A stretch of 55,004 nt of DNA from Bacteroidales bacterium (lineage in GTDB: Bacteria > Bacteroidota > Bacteroidia > Bacteroidales > UBA932). The notes beneath the pieces were generated by a model. It saw only the letters and a list, made by a program, of their open reading frames with translations. It had not been told where the DNA came from and searched no databases. The stretch covers positions 1-55,004 of the forward strand of contig JAAZIA010000004.1 of assembly GCA_012510445.1 (NCBI GenBank). The letters are read 5' to 3'. The position numbers were made by a program, and so were the translations under genes. Below are positions 34,545 to 44,012 of the stretch, piece by piece. Numbering within the stretch: position 1 is the first letter of the stretch; each line of letters starts with the position of its first letter.

Positions 34545-36197
34545 ATGAAGAGAACCGGACTTATTGTTTGTTTCCTGTTTCTCTCCGTACTGTTGATGCC
34601 GGGAGAAGAAACCCGGTTGCTGAACACCTTGCTGGACCAACTGGACAAAGAACTTGAACTACGGCATACCTACGAACAAAACCGGTTGCAACGGATCAAT
34701 GCCTTAAAAAGTGTCCTCCATTACCAGGATTTACCGGCAGAACAACGGTACAGTTTTTACCAGCAACTTATTGACGAATACAAAGCTTTCCATTTTGATT
34801 CCACTATTTATTATATAGAAGAATCTGCTCGTCTGGCCGCTGCACTAAATCACAAAAAATACACAGAACAATCCCTCATCCGTAGAGGATTGATCTTTGC
34901 TACCTCGGGAAATTTTTTGGAATCAAGCGACATCTTGTATAAAGATCTGGATCCGGAAACATTGGATCATTCTCTGTTACCTTACTATTACGAGGCCCTT
35001 CAACGGTTGGCCTCGGAGCTGGCAGAGTATTCTAAAGATCCGTTTATAAGGGAACTCTCCCTGAAACGCAGAGAACAGTACCGCAGTAAGCTTTTGGAAC
35101 TGTTGGATCCGCAATCGGATGAACATGTGTATTTTCGCTTTCAGGAAGCCACAGAAGCAGGAGATATGGACAAAGCAGACAGCCTGTCCCTGCTTCTTGT
35201 ATCCCGGCACAACGTATCTTCGCATGCCTACGCCATTTTCGCATACCACCGCTCCACCGTATATCAAAACAGAAATCAGCAAGACAAGCAAATGGAATGG
35301 CTGGCACGTTCTGCTATGGCAGACATACATGCTGCCGTTAAAGATCACGCATCGCTTACCCGTCTGGCAACCGTACTTTTTGAAACGAACGGCAACATAG
35401 AAAGGGCTTTCCGTTACATTGATATCTCTTTAGACGATGCTTTGTATTACAACGCCAAACTAAGGCCGTGGCAAGTGGCCGCTGTCTTGCCTCAAATTGA
35501 AAAAGCCTATCAGGATAAGCAGATTGCTCAGACACGCAGGGTGAAAATATTTCTTTTTTCTATCAGTGCTTTGCTGGTTGTTGTGGTTATTGCCATTGGA
35601 TTTCTTATCCGGCAAACAAAACGTACATTTCGTGCTCACAAATCCCTAAGAGAGATAAATAAACGCATAGTATTGCAAAACAAGGAGCTTAGCCGAGTGA
35701 ACGAACAACTACAAAAACTCAACCGGCAAATTGAAGAATCCAACAGAGTAAAAGAAGGCTACATAGGCCTTTTTCTGGCTATCCTTTCCGACAACCTGGA
35801 CAAAATGAAAGAATTCAGGGCTCATGTAAAACGCTGCATTCGCTACGGGAAAGTACAGGATCTTATAGACGATCTGGACAACACAGGATGGGCAGAAGAA
35901 GAAGTAGCTCGTTTTTACAGAACGTTTGATACCGCTTTTTTGGAACTCTACCCCACTTTTGTAGAAGATTTCAATGCTCTGCTCAATCCCCATGAACAGA
36001 TTGCCCTGAAAAAAGGAGAGCTACTCAACACAGAGCTTCGGATCTTTGCCCTCATAAGGCTGGGCATTACAGATTCCGGACGCATTGCATCTTTGCTCAG
36101 GTATTCTGTCAACACCATCTACAACTACAGAGCCAAGATCAAGAATGCTGCTTTGGGCTTCCGCGACCATTTTGAAGAGACTGTAGCCTCACTTTAA
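34545..36197 (+). CDS. DUF6377-type membrane-anchored regulator of the PUL
   Basis: A 550-residue protein with signal peptide (1-19), a periplasmic helical repeat region (25-330, TPR-like), one transmembrane helix (335-356), a coiled coil (363-402) and a cytoplasmic C-terminal region with a helix-turn-helix-like segment (about 495-540, RIASLLRYSVNTIYNYRAKI) that resembles LuxR-type output domains. DUF6377 proteins commonly sit beside susCD pairs in Bacteroidota and are thought to control them. It ends 157 bp before susC. It has no kinase or receiver domain, so signalling would be direct from periplasm to DNA. It starts 11 bp after the beta-barrel gene. Confidence 0.8.
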   Translation: MKRTGLIVCFLFLSVLLMPGEETRLLNTLLDQLDKELELRHTYEQNRLQRINALKSVLHYQDLPAEQRYSFYQQLIDEYKAFHFDSTIYYIEESARLAAALNHKKYTEQSLIRRGLIFATSGNFLESSDILYKDLDPETLDHSLLPYYYEALQRLASELAEYSKDPFIRELSLKRREQYRSKLLELLDPQSDEHVYFRFQEATEAGDMDKADSLSLLLVSRHNVSSHAYAIFAYHRSTVYQNRNQQDKQMEWLARSAMADIHAAVKDHASLTRLATVLFETNGNIERAFRYIDISLDDALYYNAKLRPWQVAAVLPQIEKAYQDKQIAQTRRVKIFLFSISALLVVVVIAIGFLIRQTKRTFRAHKSLREINKRIVLQNKELSRVNEQLQKLNRQIEESNRVKEGYIGLFLAILSDNLDKMKEFRAHVKRCIRYGKVQDLIDDLDNTGWAEEEVARFYRTFDTAFLELYPTFVEDFNALLNPHEQIALKKGELLNTELRIFALIRLGITDSGRIASLLRYSVNTIYNYRAKIKNAALGFRDHFEETVASL

Positions 36198-36218
36198 ATC
36201 CACTTTTTTTCTCAAACA

Positions 36219-36252
36219 ACAACCTGTAATCTGCTTTTAATCATCAGGTTGT
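36219..36252. promoter_or_regulatory. Inverted repeat upstream of susC (1)
   Basis: ACAACCTG and CAGGTTGT form a perfect 8-bp inverted repeat around an 18-nt A/T-rich spacer between the regulator and susC. It is not followed by a T-run, so it is more likely an operator or a leader hairpin than a terminator for the regulator gene. Confidence 0.4.
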
Positions 36253-36273
36253 ATTTACCTGTCCGGTTCTTGT

Positions 36274-36304
36274 TCCACTAAAGCACCACTTAGTAAAAAG
36301 TGGA
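36274..36304. promoter_or_regulatory. Inverted repeat upstream of susC (2)
   Basis: CCACTT (36286-36291) pairs with AAGTGG (36298-36303), and a further TCCACT at 36274-36279 can pair with AGTGGA at 36299-36304, so the two left copies compete for one right arm. It lies 51 bp before the susC ATG. No clear TAnnTTTG box is visible in this gap. Confidence 0.35.
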
Positions 36305-36354
36305 GGCAAAATACCCTTATTTTTAAACAAATCATCTAAACAAAACAAAGCAGC

Positions 36355-39300
36355 ATGAAAAAGCTATTGATACTTTTGTTTTTAGGACTGAGCTGTTCTG
36401 CTTTCGCTCAAACAGTGAAAGTGAGTGGCACAGTTACCGGGAGTGACGGGATGTCTCTACCCGGTGTATATGTTATGGAAGAGCACACTACTCATGCAAC
36501 ATCTACAGACGTCAACGGACGCTATTCTTTGGATGTAACACCGGGCAGCAACTTGCTTTTTTCCTACATAGGCTATAAGACACAAATCATTCCCATAACG
36601 GGAGCAGGTGTCATTGACGTAATCCTGCAGGAAGACTCCGAACTCCTGGAAGAAATTGTAGTTGTGGGTTACGGTACACAGAAAAAAAGTGTGGTAACGG
36701 CAGCTATAGCTAAAGTTACTGCAGAAGACCTGAGCCAGGTGGCACCTGTCCGGATTGATAATGCCCTTAAAGGCCTGACTTCCGGAGTAACCGTCACTTC
36801 AAGTTCCGGGCAGCCGGGAGAATCATCCCGTGTTCGCGTACGTGGTGTGGGTACCATCAACAACTCAGAACCGTTGTATATTGTTGACGGAATGCCCATT
36901 GGCGGAGGGATTGATTATTTAAACCCCTCTGATATCCAATCCATTGAAGTGTTAAAAGACGCGGCTTCGGGAGCCGTTTACGGAGCGCGGGCAGCCAACG
37001 GCGTTATTTTAGTGACTACAAAAACGGGAAAAAAAGGAGCCACACGTGTTACGTACGATTTTATGTACGGTTTTCAGAATCCATGGAAAGAATACGACGT
37101 GCTTAATGCAACAGAGTATGCCATTCTTATAAACGAAGGCTATCTGGCACAGGGGAAAGCTCCTGTTTATGCAGATCCCTATGCACTTGGGCAAGGCACA
37201 GACTGGCAGAAAGAAATCTTTAACTACAACGCCCCTCAAACCAACCACCAGCTGACCATCAGCGGAGCTTCGGACAAAGTAAATTATTACATTTCCGGAG
37301 GGTATTTTTCACAGGAAGGGATTGTTGGTGGAAATTTCAACCGTTCCAATTATGAGCGTCTGACCATCAGGACCAACACAACGTACAACCTTATGGATCA
37401 ATCTGCCAAAAGGAATTTCCTACATAGATTCACCATGGGTATCAACGCCGCTTACTCCAGAAGCACCTCCTATGGAATTACCACCAACTCGGAATTTGGA
37501 GGCCCTTTGGGCTCGGCCTTAGGTATGGCTCCCACCCTTAACGTGTATGCCGAGGATCCCAATGCGCTGCTTGCAGAACATCCTTTAGCCGTAAAGGACC
37601 CCCGGAACGGAAAACCGTTCAGCATTGTGGAAGGAAGTATCTACAACGAGATGGTTAACCCTCTGGCCTCGTTAAGCCTCCCCGGCACAAAAGGGAACTC
37701 AGACAAATTCGTTTCCAACTTTTGGGCCGAGTTGTCCTTGTGGGATAATCTGAAATTCAGGAGCTCGTTTGGAACCGATCTGGCCTTCTGGGGAAGCGAC
37801 GGTTGGAGTCCTGCACATTTTCTTTCTACCAAAAATTTCCGTGAGTACTCAGAAGTTTGGTCTTCTATGAACCGCTCGTTGGTATGGCAGGTAGAGAACA
37901 TTCTTTCTTACGAGAAGGATTTTGGAAAGCACTTTATCCAGGCATTAATAGGACAATCTGCCCAAAGCAATATGGGGCAAAGTCTTTCCGGGGGAAACAG
38001 GTACTTGCAGGAAGAAGACCCCTACAAAGCCAACATGGGATTTGCTACCGGTACACAGGAATACCAAACAGCCGGAGGTTACGTTTATACCCCCCATCGG
38101 TTGGCATCCCTGTTTGCTCGTATCAGCTACAACTATGCAGAGCGTTATATGGTACAGGCAACGGTACGTCGTGACGGATCGTCCAACTTTGGCCCCAACA
38201 ACTTGTATGCCTTGTTTCCTTCTGCTTCTTTAGGATGGAACTTCACCAACGAAAGTTTCCTGGCAAACCGACCTCTGTGGTTTACCTCCGGTAAATTAAG
38301 GGCGTCTTGGGGAAAGAACGGAAACGAATCTATTGGACAATTCAAATACACTACTACCATGGCCTCGGGAAACAATTACCCCTTTGGTTATCCCGGTGTA
38401 GTTCATACAGGAGCAAAACCCAACGGGTTCGCAAATGCCGACATCCGCTGGGAAGAATCCACCCAGACAGATATAGGGTTGGATCTGGCTTTTTTGAACA
38501 GTGCCCTTACACTTTCTGCAGACTGGTATAAAAAACGTACCACCGGCATGCTTATGGACATTCCTGTTCCGGCTTATTCCGGAGACAGTGCCCCTATTGG
38601 TAACGTAGGAATCATGGACAACACCGGTTGGGAATTTGATCTGCGGTACCGCTTTAGCATTGGAGATGCCCTCTTTAACATAGGAGCTAACGCAACGTAC
38701 CTGAAAAACTTGTTGGTTGAACTGGGTAACGAAAACGGATGGCAAAACTACGACTCTCACAAGATTGGAACACTTACTCGTGCACAGAACGGGTACCCCT
38801 TCCCCTTCTTTTACGGATGGAAAACAGACGGTTTGTTCCAGAACTGGGAAGAAGTGGCAGCCGGCATTCAACCCAATGCACAACCGGGCGATGTCCGTTT
38901 TGTAGACATAGACAACAACGGCGTTATTGATGACGACGACCGCACAATCATTGGTAAGGGAATGCCGAACTGGACCTTTGGGTTTAACTTGGGGTTCACC
39001 TGGAAAGGTTTTGATTTCAATGCCTTTTTCCAAGGTGTTTACGGAGTTGATGTATATAATGTAACGCGCAGGACAGACCTGTATTACATTAATTTACCGG
39101 CCTATATGCTGAACCGCTGGACCGGAGAAAACAGTTCCCATAAGATTCCCAGGTTCTCTTTTGAAAGTGCCAACGAAAACTGGCGTGCTTCTGACCTGTG
39201 GGTTGAAGACGGCTCGTACCTTCGTTTGAAAAACATCCAGTTGGGATACACACTACCGTCCCACCTGACGCGCAAGATTTTTATTACAAGCCTGCGTATA

Positions 39301-39447
39301 TTCGTGGCGGGAGAAAACCTGTTCACGTTTACCAATTATACGGGATTTGATCCGGAAATTGCATCGGGAGGTACCTCACTGGGTATTGACCGTGGTGTAT
39401 ATCCGCAATCAAAAGTCTATACCCTGGGTTTACATCTTACTTTTTAA
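36355..39447 (+). CDS. SusC-like TonB-dependent transporter
   Basis: A 1030-residue outer-membrane transporter for oligosaccharides. Signal peptide 1-18 (SAFAQ) is followed by a carboxypeptidase-D-like domain (about 20-95), the TonB box EEIVVVGYGTQKK (about 100-112), the plug with VRVRGVGTINNSEPLYIVDG and IESIEVLKDAASGAVYG-like region, and the 22-strand barrel. SusC proteins pair with SusD, encoded 19 bp downstream, and import glycan fragments in a TonB-dependent manner. In this locus the enzymes suggest beta-glucan fragments. Confidence 0.96.
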   Translation: MKKLLILLFLGLSCSAFAQTVKVSGTVTGSDGMSLPGVYVMEEHTTHATSTDVNGRYSLDVTPGSNLLFSYIGYKTQIIPITGAGVIDVILQEDSELLEEIVVVGYGTQKKSVVTAAIAKVTAEDLSQVAPVRIDNALKGLTSGVTVTSSSGQPGESSRVRVRGVGTINNSEPLYIVDGMPIGGGIDYLNPSDIQSIEVLKDAASGAVYGARAANGVILVTTKTGKKGATRVTYDFMYGFQNPWKEYDVLNATEYAILINEGYLAQGKAPVYADPYALGQGTDWQKEIFNYNAPQTNHQLTISGASDKVNYYISGGYFSQEGIVGGNFNRSNYERLTIRTNTTYNLMDQSAKRNFLHRFTMGINAAYSRSTSYGITTNSEFGGPLGSALGMAPTLNVYAEDPNALLAEHPLAVKDPRNGKPFSIVEGSIYNEMVNPLASLSLPGTKGNSDKFVSNFWAELSLWDNLKFRSSFGTDLAFWGSDGWSPAHFLSTKNFREYSEVWSSMNRSLVWQVENILSYEKDFGKHFIQALIGQSAQSNMGQSLSGGNRYLQEEDPYKANMGFATGTQEYQTAGGYVYTPHRLASLFARISYNYAERYMVQATVRRDGSSNFGPNNLYALFPSASLGWNFTNESFLANRPLWFTSGKLRASWGKNGNESIGQFKYTTTMASGNNYPFGYPGVVHTGAKPNGFANADIRWEESTQTDIGLDLAFLNSALTLSADWYKKRTTGMLMDIPVPAYSGDSAPIGNVGIMDNTGWEFDLRYRFSIGDALFNIGANATYLKNLLVELGNENGWQNYDSHKIGTLTRAQNGYPFPFFYGWKTDGLFQNWEEVAAGIQPNAQPGDVRFVDIDNNGVIDDDDRTIIGKGMPNWTFGFNLGFTWKGFDFNAFFQGVYGVDVYNVTRRTDLYYINLPAYMLNRWTGENSSHKIPRFSFESANENWRASDLWVEDGSYLRLKNIQLGYTLPSHLTRKIFITSLRIFVAGENLFTFTNYTGFDPEIASGGTSLGIDRGVYPQSKVYTLGLHLTF

Positions 39448-39466
39448 TCTTGAAACAGCCATTATT

Positions 39467-40972
39467 ATGAAAAAGATCATTCTGATATTAAGTACGGTAT
39501 TTGCCCTGGGTCTGTTTTCCTGTTCAGATAACTTTCTGATCGTAGAATCAAAAAGCTCCATTCTGGAGAGCAATTACTACAACTCGGCCGAACGGCTGTA
39601 CTCCGGACTGGTTGCTGCTTACGATCCCCTTCAATGGTTTGATTACTTTTACCAGTACAATTCCCTGAACATGGTTTCAGACATCATGGCAGATGATATA
39701 TACTGTGGTGGATCCAATGAGGGCGACCAGCCCATTTTGGTAAAAGCACATTATTATACAGCTACTCCTACCGATGTTCCCAACATGATTTGGACAACGG
39801 CGTACTCCGGCGTAAACCGCGCCAACATTGTGGTAGCAAAAGCTCCCGAAGTGGAGATGGACGAGTCCTTAAAAGCACTGTATGTGGCCGAGGCCAAAGT
39901 CCTGAAAACCTTCTATTACAATGTGCTTTGGAAATTCTGGGGCAACATCCCTTACTACGATCAAAACCTTTCATTCCCCTACATATGTGATCAGATGGGA
40001 GCCGACCAGGTATATGAACAATTAATTACCACTCTGGAAGAAGCAATAGCGGCCAACGTACTTCCCATGAAAGCACGCGCAGGAGAAGAAGGAAGGGTAA
40101 CGAAGGCCATGGCTTATATGCTGTATACAGAAATAGTCATGTACCAAAACGACGAGTCTAAATTTCCAAAAGCCTTACAATACATGAAGGAAATCATAGA
40201 CTCCGGATCTTTTGCGTTAACTGCAGACTTTAAAAACATGTGGGAAGAGAACGGTGAATGGGAACAAGAGTCTGTATGGGAAATCAATTACATTTCAGAA
40301 GGCGGCATGCGTGATTGGGGAAATCCATTGGGAACAGGAGGTTCTGTATATCCGGTTCTAATTGGCATCCCGGGATATGTAGGTAACGATTTTTGCGACG
40401 GATGGGGATTTGGCCCGGTGGCAGAATCTGCTTATACTATGTACGAAGAAGGGGATATCCGTCGCGACGGTGGCATTCTGGATTTTTCCAAACATGCAGA
40501 TCAAACAGGAGCAGGTTATACAGCCCGTTGGCAGGATACCGGCTTTTTTCTCTTGAAATACATTGGGCGTAAAGATGGGAACCACGGTTACACAGCAGAC
40601 CCCAACCTGAATTACGGAAACAACCAACGCGTGTACCGTTATGCAGAAACGTTGCTGAATGCCGCAGAACTTATTGTCCGCGGAGCAGGAAGCGGAGAAG
40701 CTCAAACATACCTGGACGCCATTCGCAACAGAGCACAAGTGTCTTCAATACCTGCCACACTGGATAATATTATTGAAGAACGCCACCTGGAGTTCGTTGG
40801 AGAAGGAAAGCGCTACTGGGATCTGGTACGTACAGGAAAAGCCGGTGCTGTACTTACGGCATCTAACCACTTGTACCGTACCGTGGACTGGACCCCACAG
40901 AAAAAATACTGGCCCATTCCACAGTCTGAAATTGACAAAAGCGCAGGAACCCTTACCCAAAATCCCTATTAG
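39467..40972 (+). CDS. SusD/RagB-family glycan-binding lipoprotein
   Basis: A 501-residue lipoprotein with lipobox LFSC (Cys19). The helical TPR scaffold of SusD is recognisable, including the N-terminal SSILESNYYNSAERLYSGL segment and the C-terminal EERHLEFVGEGKRYWDLVRTGKA and YWPIPQSEID blocks. It would form the lid of the SusC barrel and bind glycan on the cell surface. The frame is open from 39347, inside susC, but the ATG at 39467 gives the correct lipoprotein signal. Confidence 0.96.
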   Translation: MKKIILILSTVFALGLFSCSDNFLIVESKSSILESNYYNSAERLYSGLVAAYDPLQWFDYFYQYNSLNMVSDIMADDIYCGGSNEGDQPILVKAHYYTATPTDVPNMIWTTAYSGVNRANIVVAKAPEVEMDESLKALYVAEAKVLKTFYYNVLWKFWGNIPYYDQNLSFPYICDQMGADQVYEQLITTLEEAIAANVLPMKARAGEEGRVTKAMAYMLYTEIVMYQNDESKFPKALQYMKEIIDSGSFALTADFKNMWEENGEWEQESVWEINYISEGGMRDWGNPLGTGGSVYPVLIGIPGYVGNDFCDGWGFGPVAESAYTMYEEGDIRRDGGILDFSKHADQTGAGYTARWQDTGFFLLKYIGRKDGNHGYTADPNLNYGNNQRVYRYAETLLNAAELIVRGAGSGEAQTYLDAIRNRAQVSSIPATLDNIIEERHLEFVGEGKRYWDLVRTGKAGAVLTASNHLYRTVDWTPQKKYWPIPQSEIDKSAGTLTQNPY

Positions 40973-40999
40973 ATACTGTCAACATAAAAGAATACAGAA

Positions 41000-42883
41000 A
41001 TGAAAAATATAATCTATAGATTTTCTTGGGTGCTGTTCATACCGCTGCTGTTTGCTTGTACAAAACCGGAATACCTTAAACCGGATAAATCCTTAATCCC
41101 TAAAGCTGCCGATATTCAGGTAGAAGTAACCTTATCGTATGACGAATATTTTCTAACAACGGCACTTTTTGAATATACAGCACCGGCAGGAACCACACCT
41201 GTTTTTATTTTTAACGGAACAGAATACATAACCAAAAGCAAATTCTCCAAGACATACAAAACAGCCGGAACCTACGCTGTAGAAGTAAAAGCGTTGAACG
41301 CACATGGTATGTCTGACGGATCCAAACTCCTTGAATTTGACGTGGAATACGACTACGTTGCTCCGTACGATCCGGCAGAAGACATCCGCTTTATATCAGG
41401 AGGTTCAGAGAAAACCTGGGTGGTAGATGCTGCTACCGGCGGACACCTGGGGTGCGGTCCTTCCGGCGGCAACGGATTGGATTGGTGGAGTGCCGGACCT
41501 TATGAAAAAGAAGGCTTTAGTATGTATGATAACCTCCTTACTTTCAAATCAAACGGAACATTTACATTTGACCCGGTTGACGGAATGATCTACGTAAACG
41601 TAGGGTCGGGATACGAACCCGATTATAATGTTACAGGAGAAGACTATATAGCTCCTGCAAACGTTATGGACGGAACGTATGAATTTGATATGGAAGGAGA
41701 AGACATATTCCTTACCTTTCCTGCTGGCTCTATCATTGGTTACATCCCCAATCCGGAAGCTTTAAGCAACCCAAGATTCCGGGTACTTACGCTTACAGCA
41801 TCTGTTCTTGAACTGGTTGTAGACAATGGTGATATTGCCTGGCATTACCGTTTTGTTCCGTTGGATCCCAACGCTTCTCTAAGCGATGAAGAAAAACTGA
41901 CAGGCGGAAGTACCAGATCCTGGAAATGGGATTTCATGGCACAAGGGCACCTGGGCTGTGGTGAAGAAGGTACGGATGGACTCAATTGGTGGAGTGCCTC
42001 GCCTTTAGATAAAAACGGCGAAGGTATGTACGACGATATTCTTACGTTTTCTGCTGACGGAACGTATACCATGGACCCGGGTGCAGGAGGAACCATTTAC
42101 ATTAACAAAGACAGTGGTCTGCGACCTGATCTGAATCCCGGAGATGGTAACGACTATGCCATTCCTTTTGAAACACAACATACTACCTGGAGCCTTTATA
42201 CAGAAGGCGGGGTATTGTATCTGGAGTTCCCTGCAGAAACTGTAGTTGGGTACGTACCTAATCCCCAGGGCTATGCCAATCCGCGCTTCCGCGTACTGAC
42301 CCTTACTACCCAATTGCTGGAAATGGCCCTTGATGCTCCCGGCATTACCTGGCACTACCGCTTTGTACCCACCGGCTATGAAGGAGAAGAAGTAAGCAAG
42401 GGACAATTTGCGAAGGGACTTGTGGGTTCATGGACATGGGAACCCTCCGTTCAGGGACACTTTGGTTGTGGTCCTTCGGGGAGTACCGGTCTTGACTGGT
42501 GGAGTGCACCACCGTACGATAAACAGGGTGAAGGCCTGTACGATGACATCCTTACTTTTGGCTCCGACGGATCCTATACTTTCGATCCGGGACCAAGCGG
42601 AACCATTTATTGCAACTGGGAAAGCGGATTCTATTCCGAATACTGGGGTGGACAACAAAACGTGGACTATGGCGTTCCCGTTGATTCACAGAACAGTACG
42701 TACACCGTTGAGGACGAGTTCATCACATGGCCAGCAGGTACTTTTGTCAGTTATATTCCCAATATAGAAACCCTGAACAATCCTGTTTATAAAATTCTAA
42801 AAATGACCCCGTACATTATGGAACTGGTAACAGACAACGGAGGTATTGCCTGGCGTTATCGTTTCCAAAGGTACGTCCAATAA
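41000..42883 (+). CDS. Surface glycan-binding lipoprotein with PKD-like domain and three tandem repeats
   Basis: A 627-residue lipoprotein (lipobox LLFAC, Cys20) in the position of SusE/F-type surface glycan-binding proteins. A PKD-like domain (about 38-117) is followed by three repeats of about 150 residues (133-286, 302-457, 475-624). Each repeat has a GHLGCG or GHFGCG start, LDWWSA or LNWWSA, MYDDILTF-like, NPRFRVLTL-like and a WHYRFVP or WRYRF end. The Trp-Trp pair and other aromatics are likely sugar contacts. Repeat 3 is the most divergent and ends the protein. It lies 27 bp after susD. Confidence 0.85.
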   Translation: MKNIIYRFSWVLFIPLLFACTKPEYLKPDKSLIPKAADIQVEVTLSYDEYFLTTALFEYTAPAGTTPVFIFNGTEYITKSKFSKTYKTAGTYAVEVKALNAHGMSDGSKLLEFDVEYDYVAPYDPAEDIRFISGGSEKTWVVDAATGGHLGCGPSGGNGLDWWSAGPYEKEGFSMYDNLLTFKSNGTFTFDPVDGMIYVNVGSGYEPDYNVTGEDYIAPANVMDGTYEFDMEGEDIFLTFPAGSIIGYIPNPEALSNPRFRVLTLTASVLELVVDNGDIAWHYRFVPLDPNASLSDEEKLTGGSTRSWKWDFMAQGHLGCGEEGTDGLNWWSASPLDKNGEGMYDDILTFSADGTYTMDPGAGGTIYINKDSGLRPDLNPGDGNDYAIPFETQHTTWSLYTEGGVLYLEFPAETVVGYVPNPQGYANPRFRVLTLTTQLLEMALDAPGITWHYRFVPTGYEGEEVSKGQFAKGLVGSWTWEPSVQGHFGCGPSGSTGLDWWSAPPYDKQGEGLYDDILTFGSDGSYTFDPGPSGTIYCNWESGFYSEYWGGQQNVDYGVPVDSQNSTYTVEDEFITWPAGTFVSYIPNIETLNNPVYKILKMTPYIMELVTDNGGIAWRYRFQRYVQ

Positions 42884-42896
42884 AAATACAACACTT

Positions 42897-44012
42897 ATGA
42901 GAAAGTTCTTTTTGATTTATATTGTCCTGCCGTTGGCTGCGTATGCCCTGATAACCTGTGGTTGCAACGGCAGTTCTACGCCCGAGCCTGATAAAGAACC
43001 GCGTATTGACTTGTCCGTGGAACACTTGGAATTTGAATTTGCTTCTACTTCTACTTCTGTTCAGATAACCTCTGACAGGGAATGGGGCGTTTCATCTAAC
43101 GAGCCCTGGTGTACCACATCCCCTACCGGGGGACTGACGGGAAAAACCTTGATTTCTGTGCAGGTAACAGAAAACAGAACCGGAAACGACAGATCCTGTA
43201 CCCTTACTTTTTATTCCGGCAACTACCAAAAAGAGCTTTCCCTATTTCAGCGTTTGAATCCGGCAGATACAGCTGCTATCTATGATCCTACCGTAGAAGT
43301 ACCTGCCGGATACAAGCTGGTTTGGAGGGATGAGTTTGATGCCCTGGATACCTCTGAATGGTGGTTTGAAACAGGGGCAGGAGGCTGGGGAAACAACGAA
43401 CTTCAGCGGTACATCCCCGGACATGAAGGAAAGGATACTTGTGCCATTGTTTCTGACGGGACCTTAAAGATCATTGCCAAACAATCCGGCAACCAAGTGC
43501 TGTCTATAAGGATGAATACACGCCGCAGCTGGACCTATGGTTATTTTGAAGCACGTCTTAAGTTGCCATCCGGTAAAGGCACCTGGCCTGCTTTCTGGAT
43601 GATGCCAAAACAATTCACAGCGTGGCCTGATGACGGAGAGATAGATATCATGGAGCATGTAGGTTACCGTCCTAACTGGGTAAGCAGCTCTATTCACTGC
43701 AAGAGTTACAACCATGTTATTGGAACACAGCGCACAGCAGAGAAATACGTTGCCACAGCACAAGAGAAATTTCACGTTTATGCCGTAGAATGGACAGAAA
43801 ATGCCATTTACGGCAGCATTGACGGAATCAGATACTTTACCTTTACAAACGACGGAAAAGGCAATTACAATACCTGGCCTTTTACTAAACCCTTCTATCT
43901 GAAACTAAACCTGGCCTGGGGAGGGAACTGGGGAGGTGCACAGGGCGTTGATCCTTCTGTCCTACCGGCCATTTATGAAATTGATTATGTACGTGTTTTT
44001 CAAAAAAAATAA
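42897..44012 (+). CDS. GH16-family endo-beta-glucanase lipoprotein with BACON domain
   Basis: A 371-residue lipoprotein (lipobox ALITC, Cys21). Residues about 37-118 form a BACON domain with the typical REWGVSSNEPWC segment. The GH16 jelly roll spans about 134-370 and has the catalytic motif GEIDIMEHVG with Glu248 as nucleophile, Asp250, and Glu253 as acid/base, plus the substrate-cleft segments SGKGTWPAFWMMP and LNLAWGGNWGG. These match the laminarinase (beta-1,3-glucanase) branch of GH16. The frame is open from 42846, but ATG at 42897 gives the signal peptide. Start is 13 bp after the binding-protein gene. Confidence 0.93.
   Translation: MRKFFLIYIVLPLAAYALITCGCNGSSTPEPDKEPRIDLSVEHLEFEFASTSTSVQITSDREWGVSSNEPWCTTSPTGGLTGKTLISVQVTENRTGNDRSCTLTFYSGNYQKELSLFQRLNPADTAAIYDPTVEVPAGYKLVWRDEFDALDTSEWWFETGAGGWGNNELQRYIPGHEGKDTCAIVSDGTLKIIAKQSGNQVLSIRMNTRRSWTYGYFEARLKLPSGKGTWPAFWMMPKQFTAWPDDGEIDIMEHVGYRPNWVSSSIHCKSYNHVIGTQRTAEKYVATAQEKFHVYAVEWTENAIYGSIDGIRYFTFTNDGKGNYNTWPFTKPFYLKLNLAWGGNWGGAQGVDPSVLPAIYEIDYVRVFQKK

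Noticed and set aside
38296-39033. Minus-strand ORF of 245 codons inside susC
   Set aside because: Antisense shadow of a strong SusC gene; translation has no recognisable domain.
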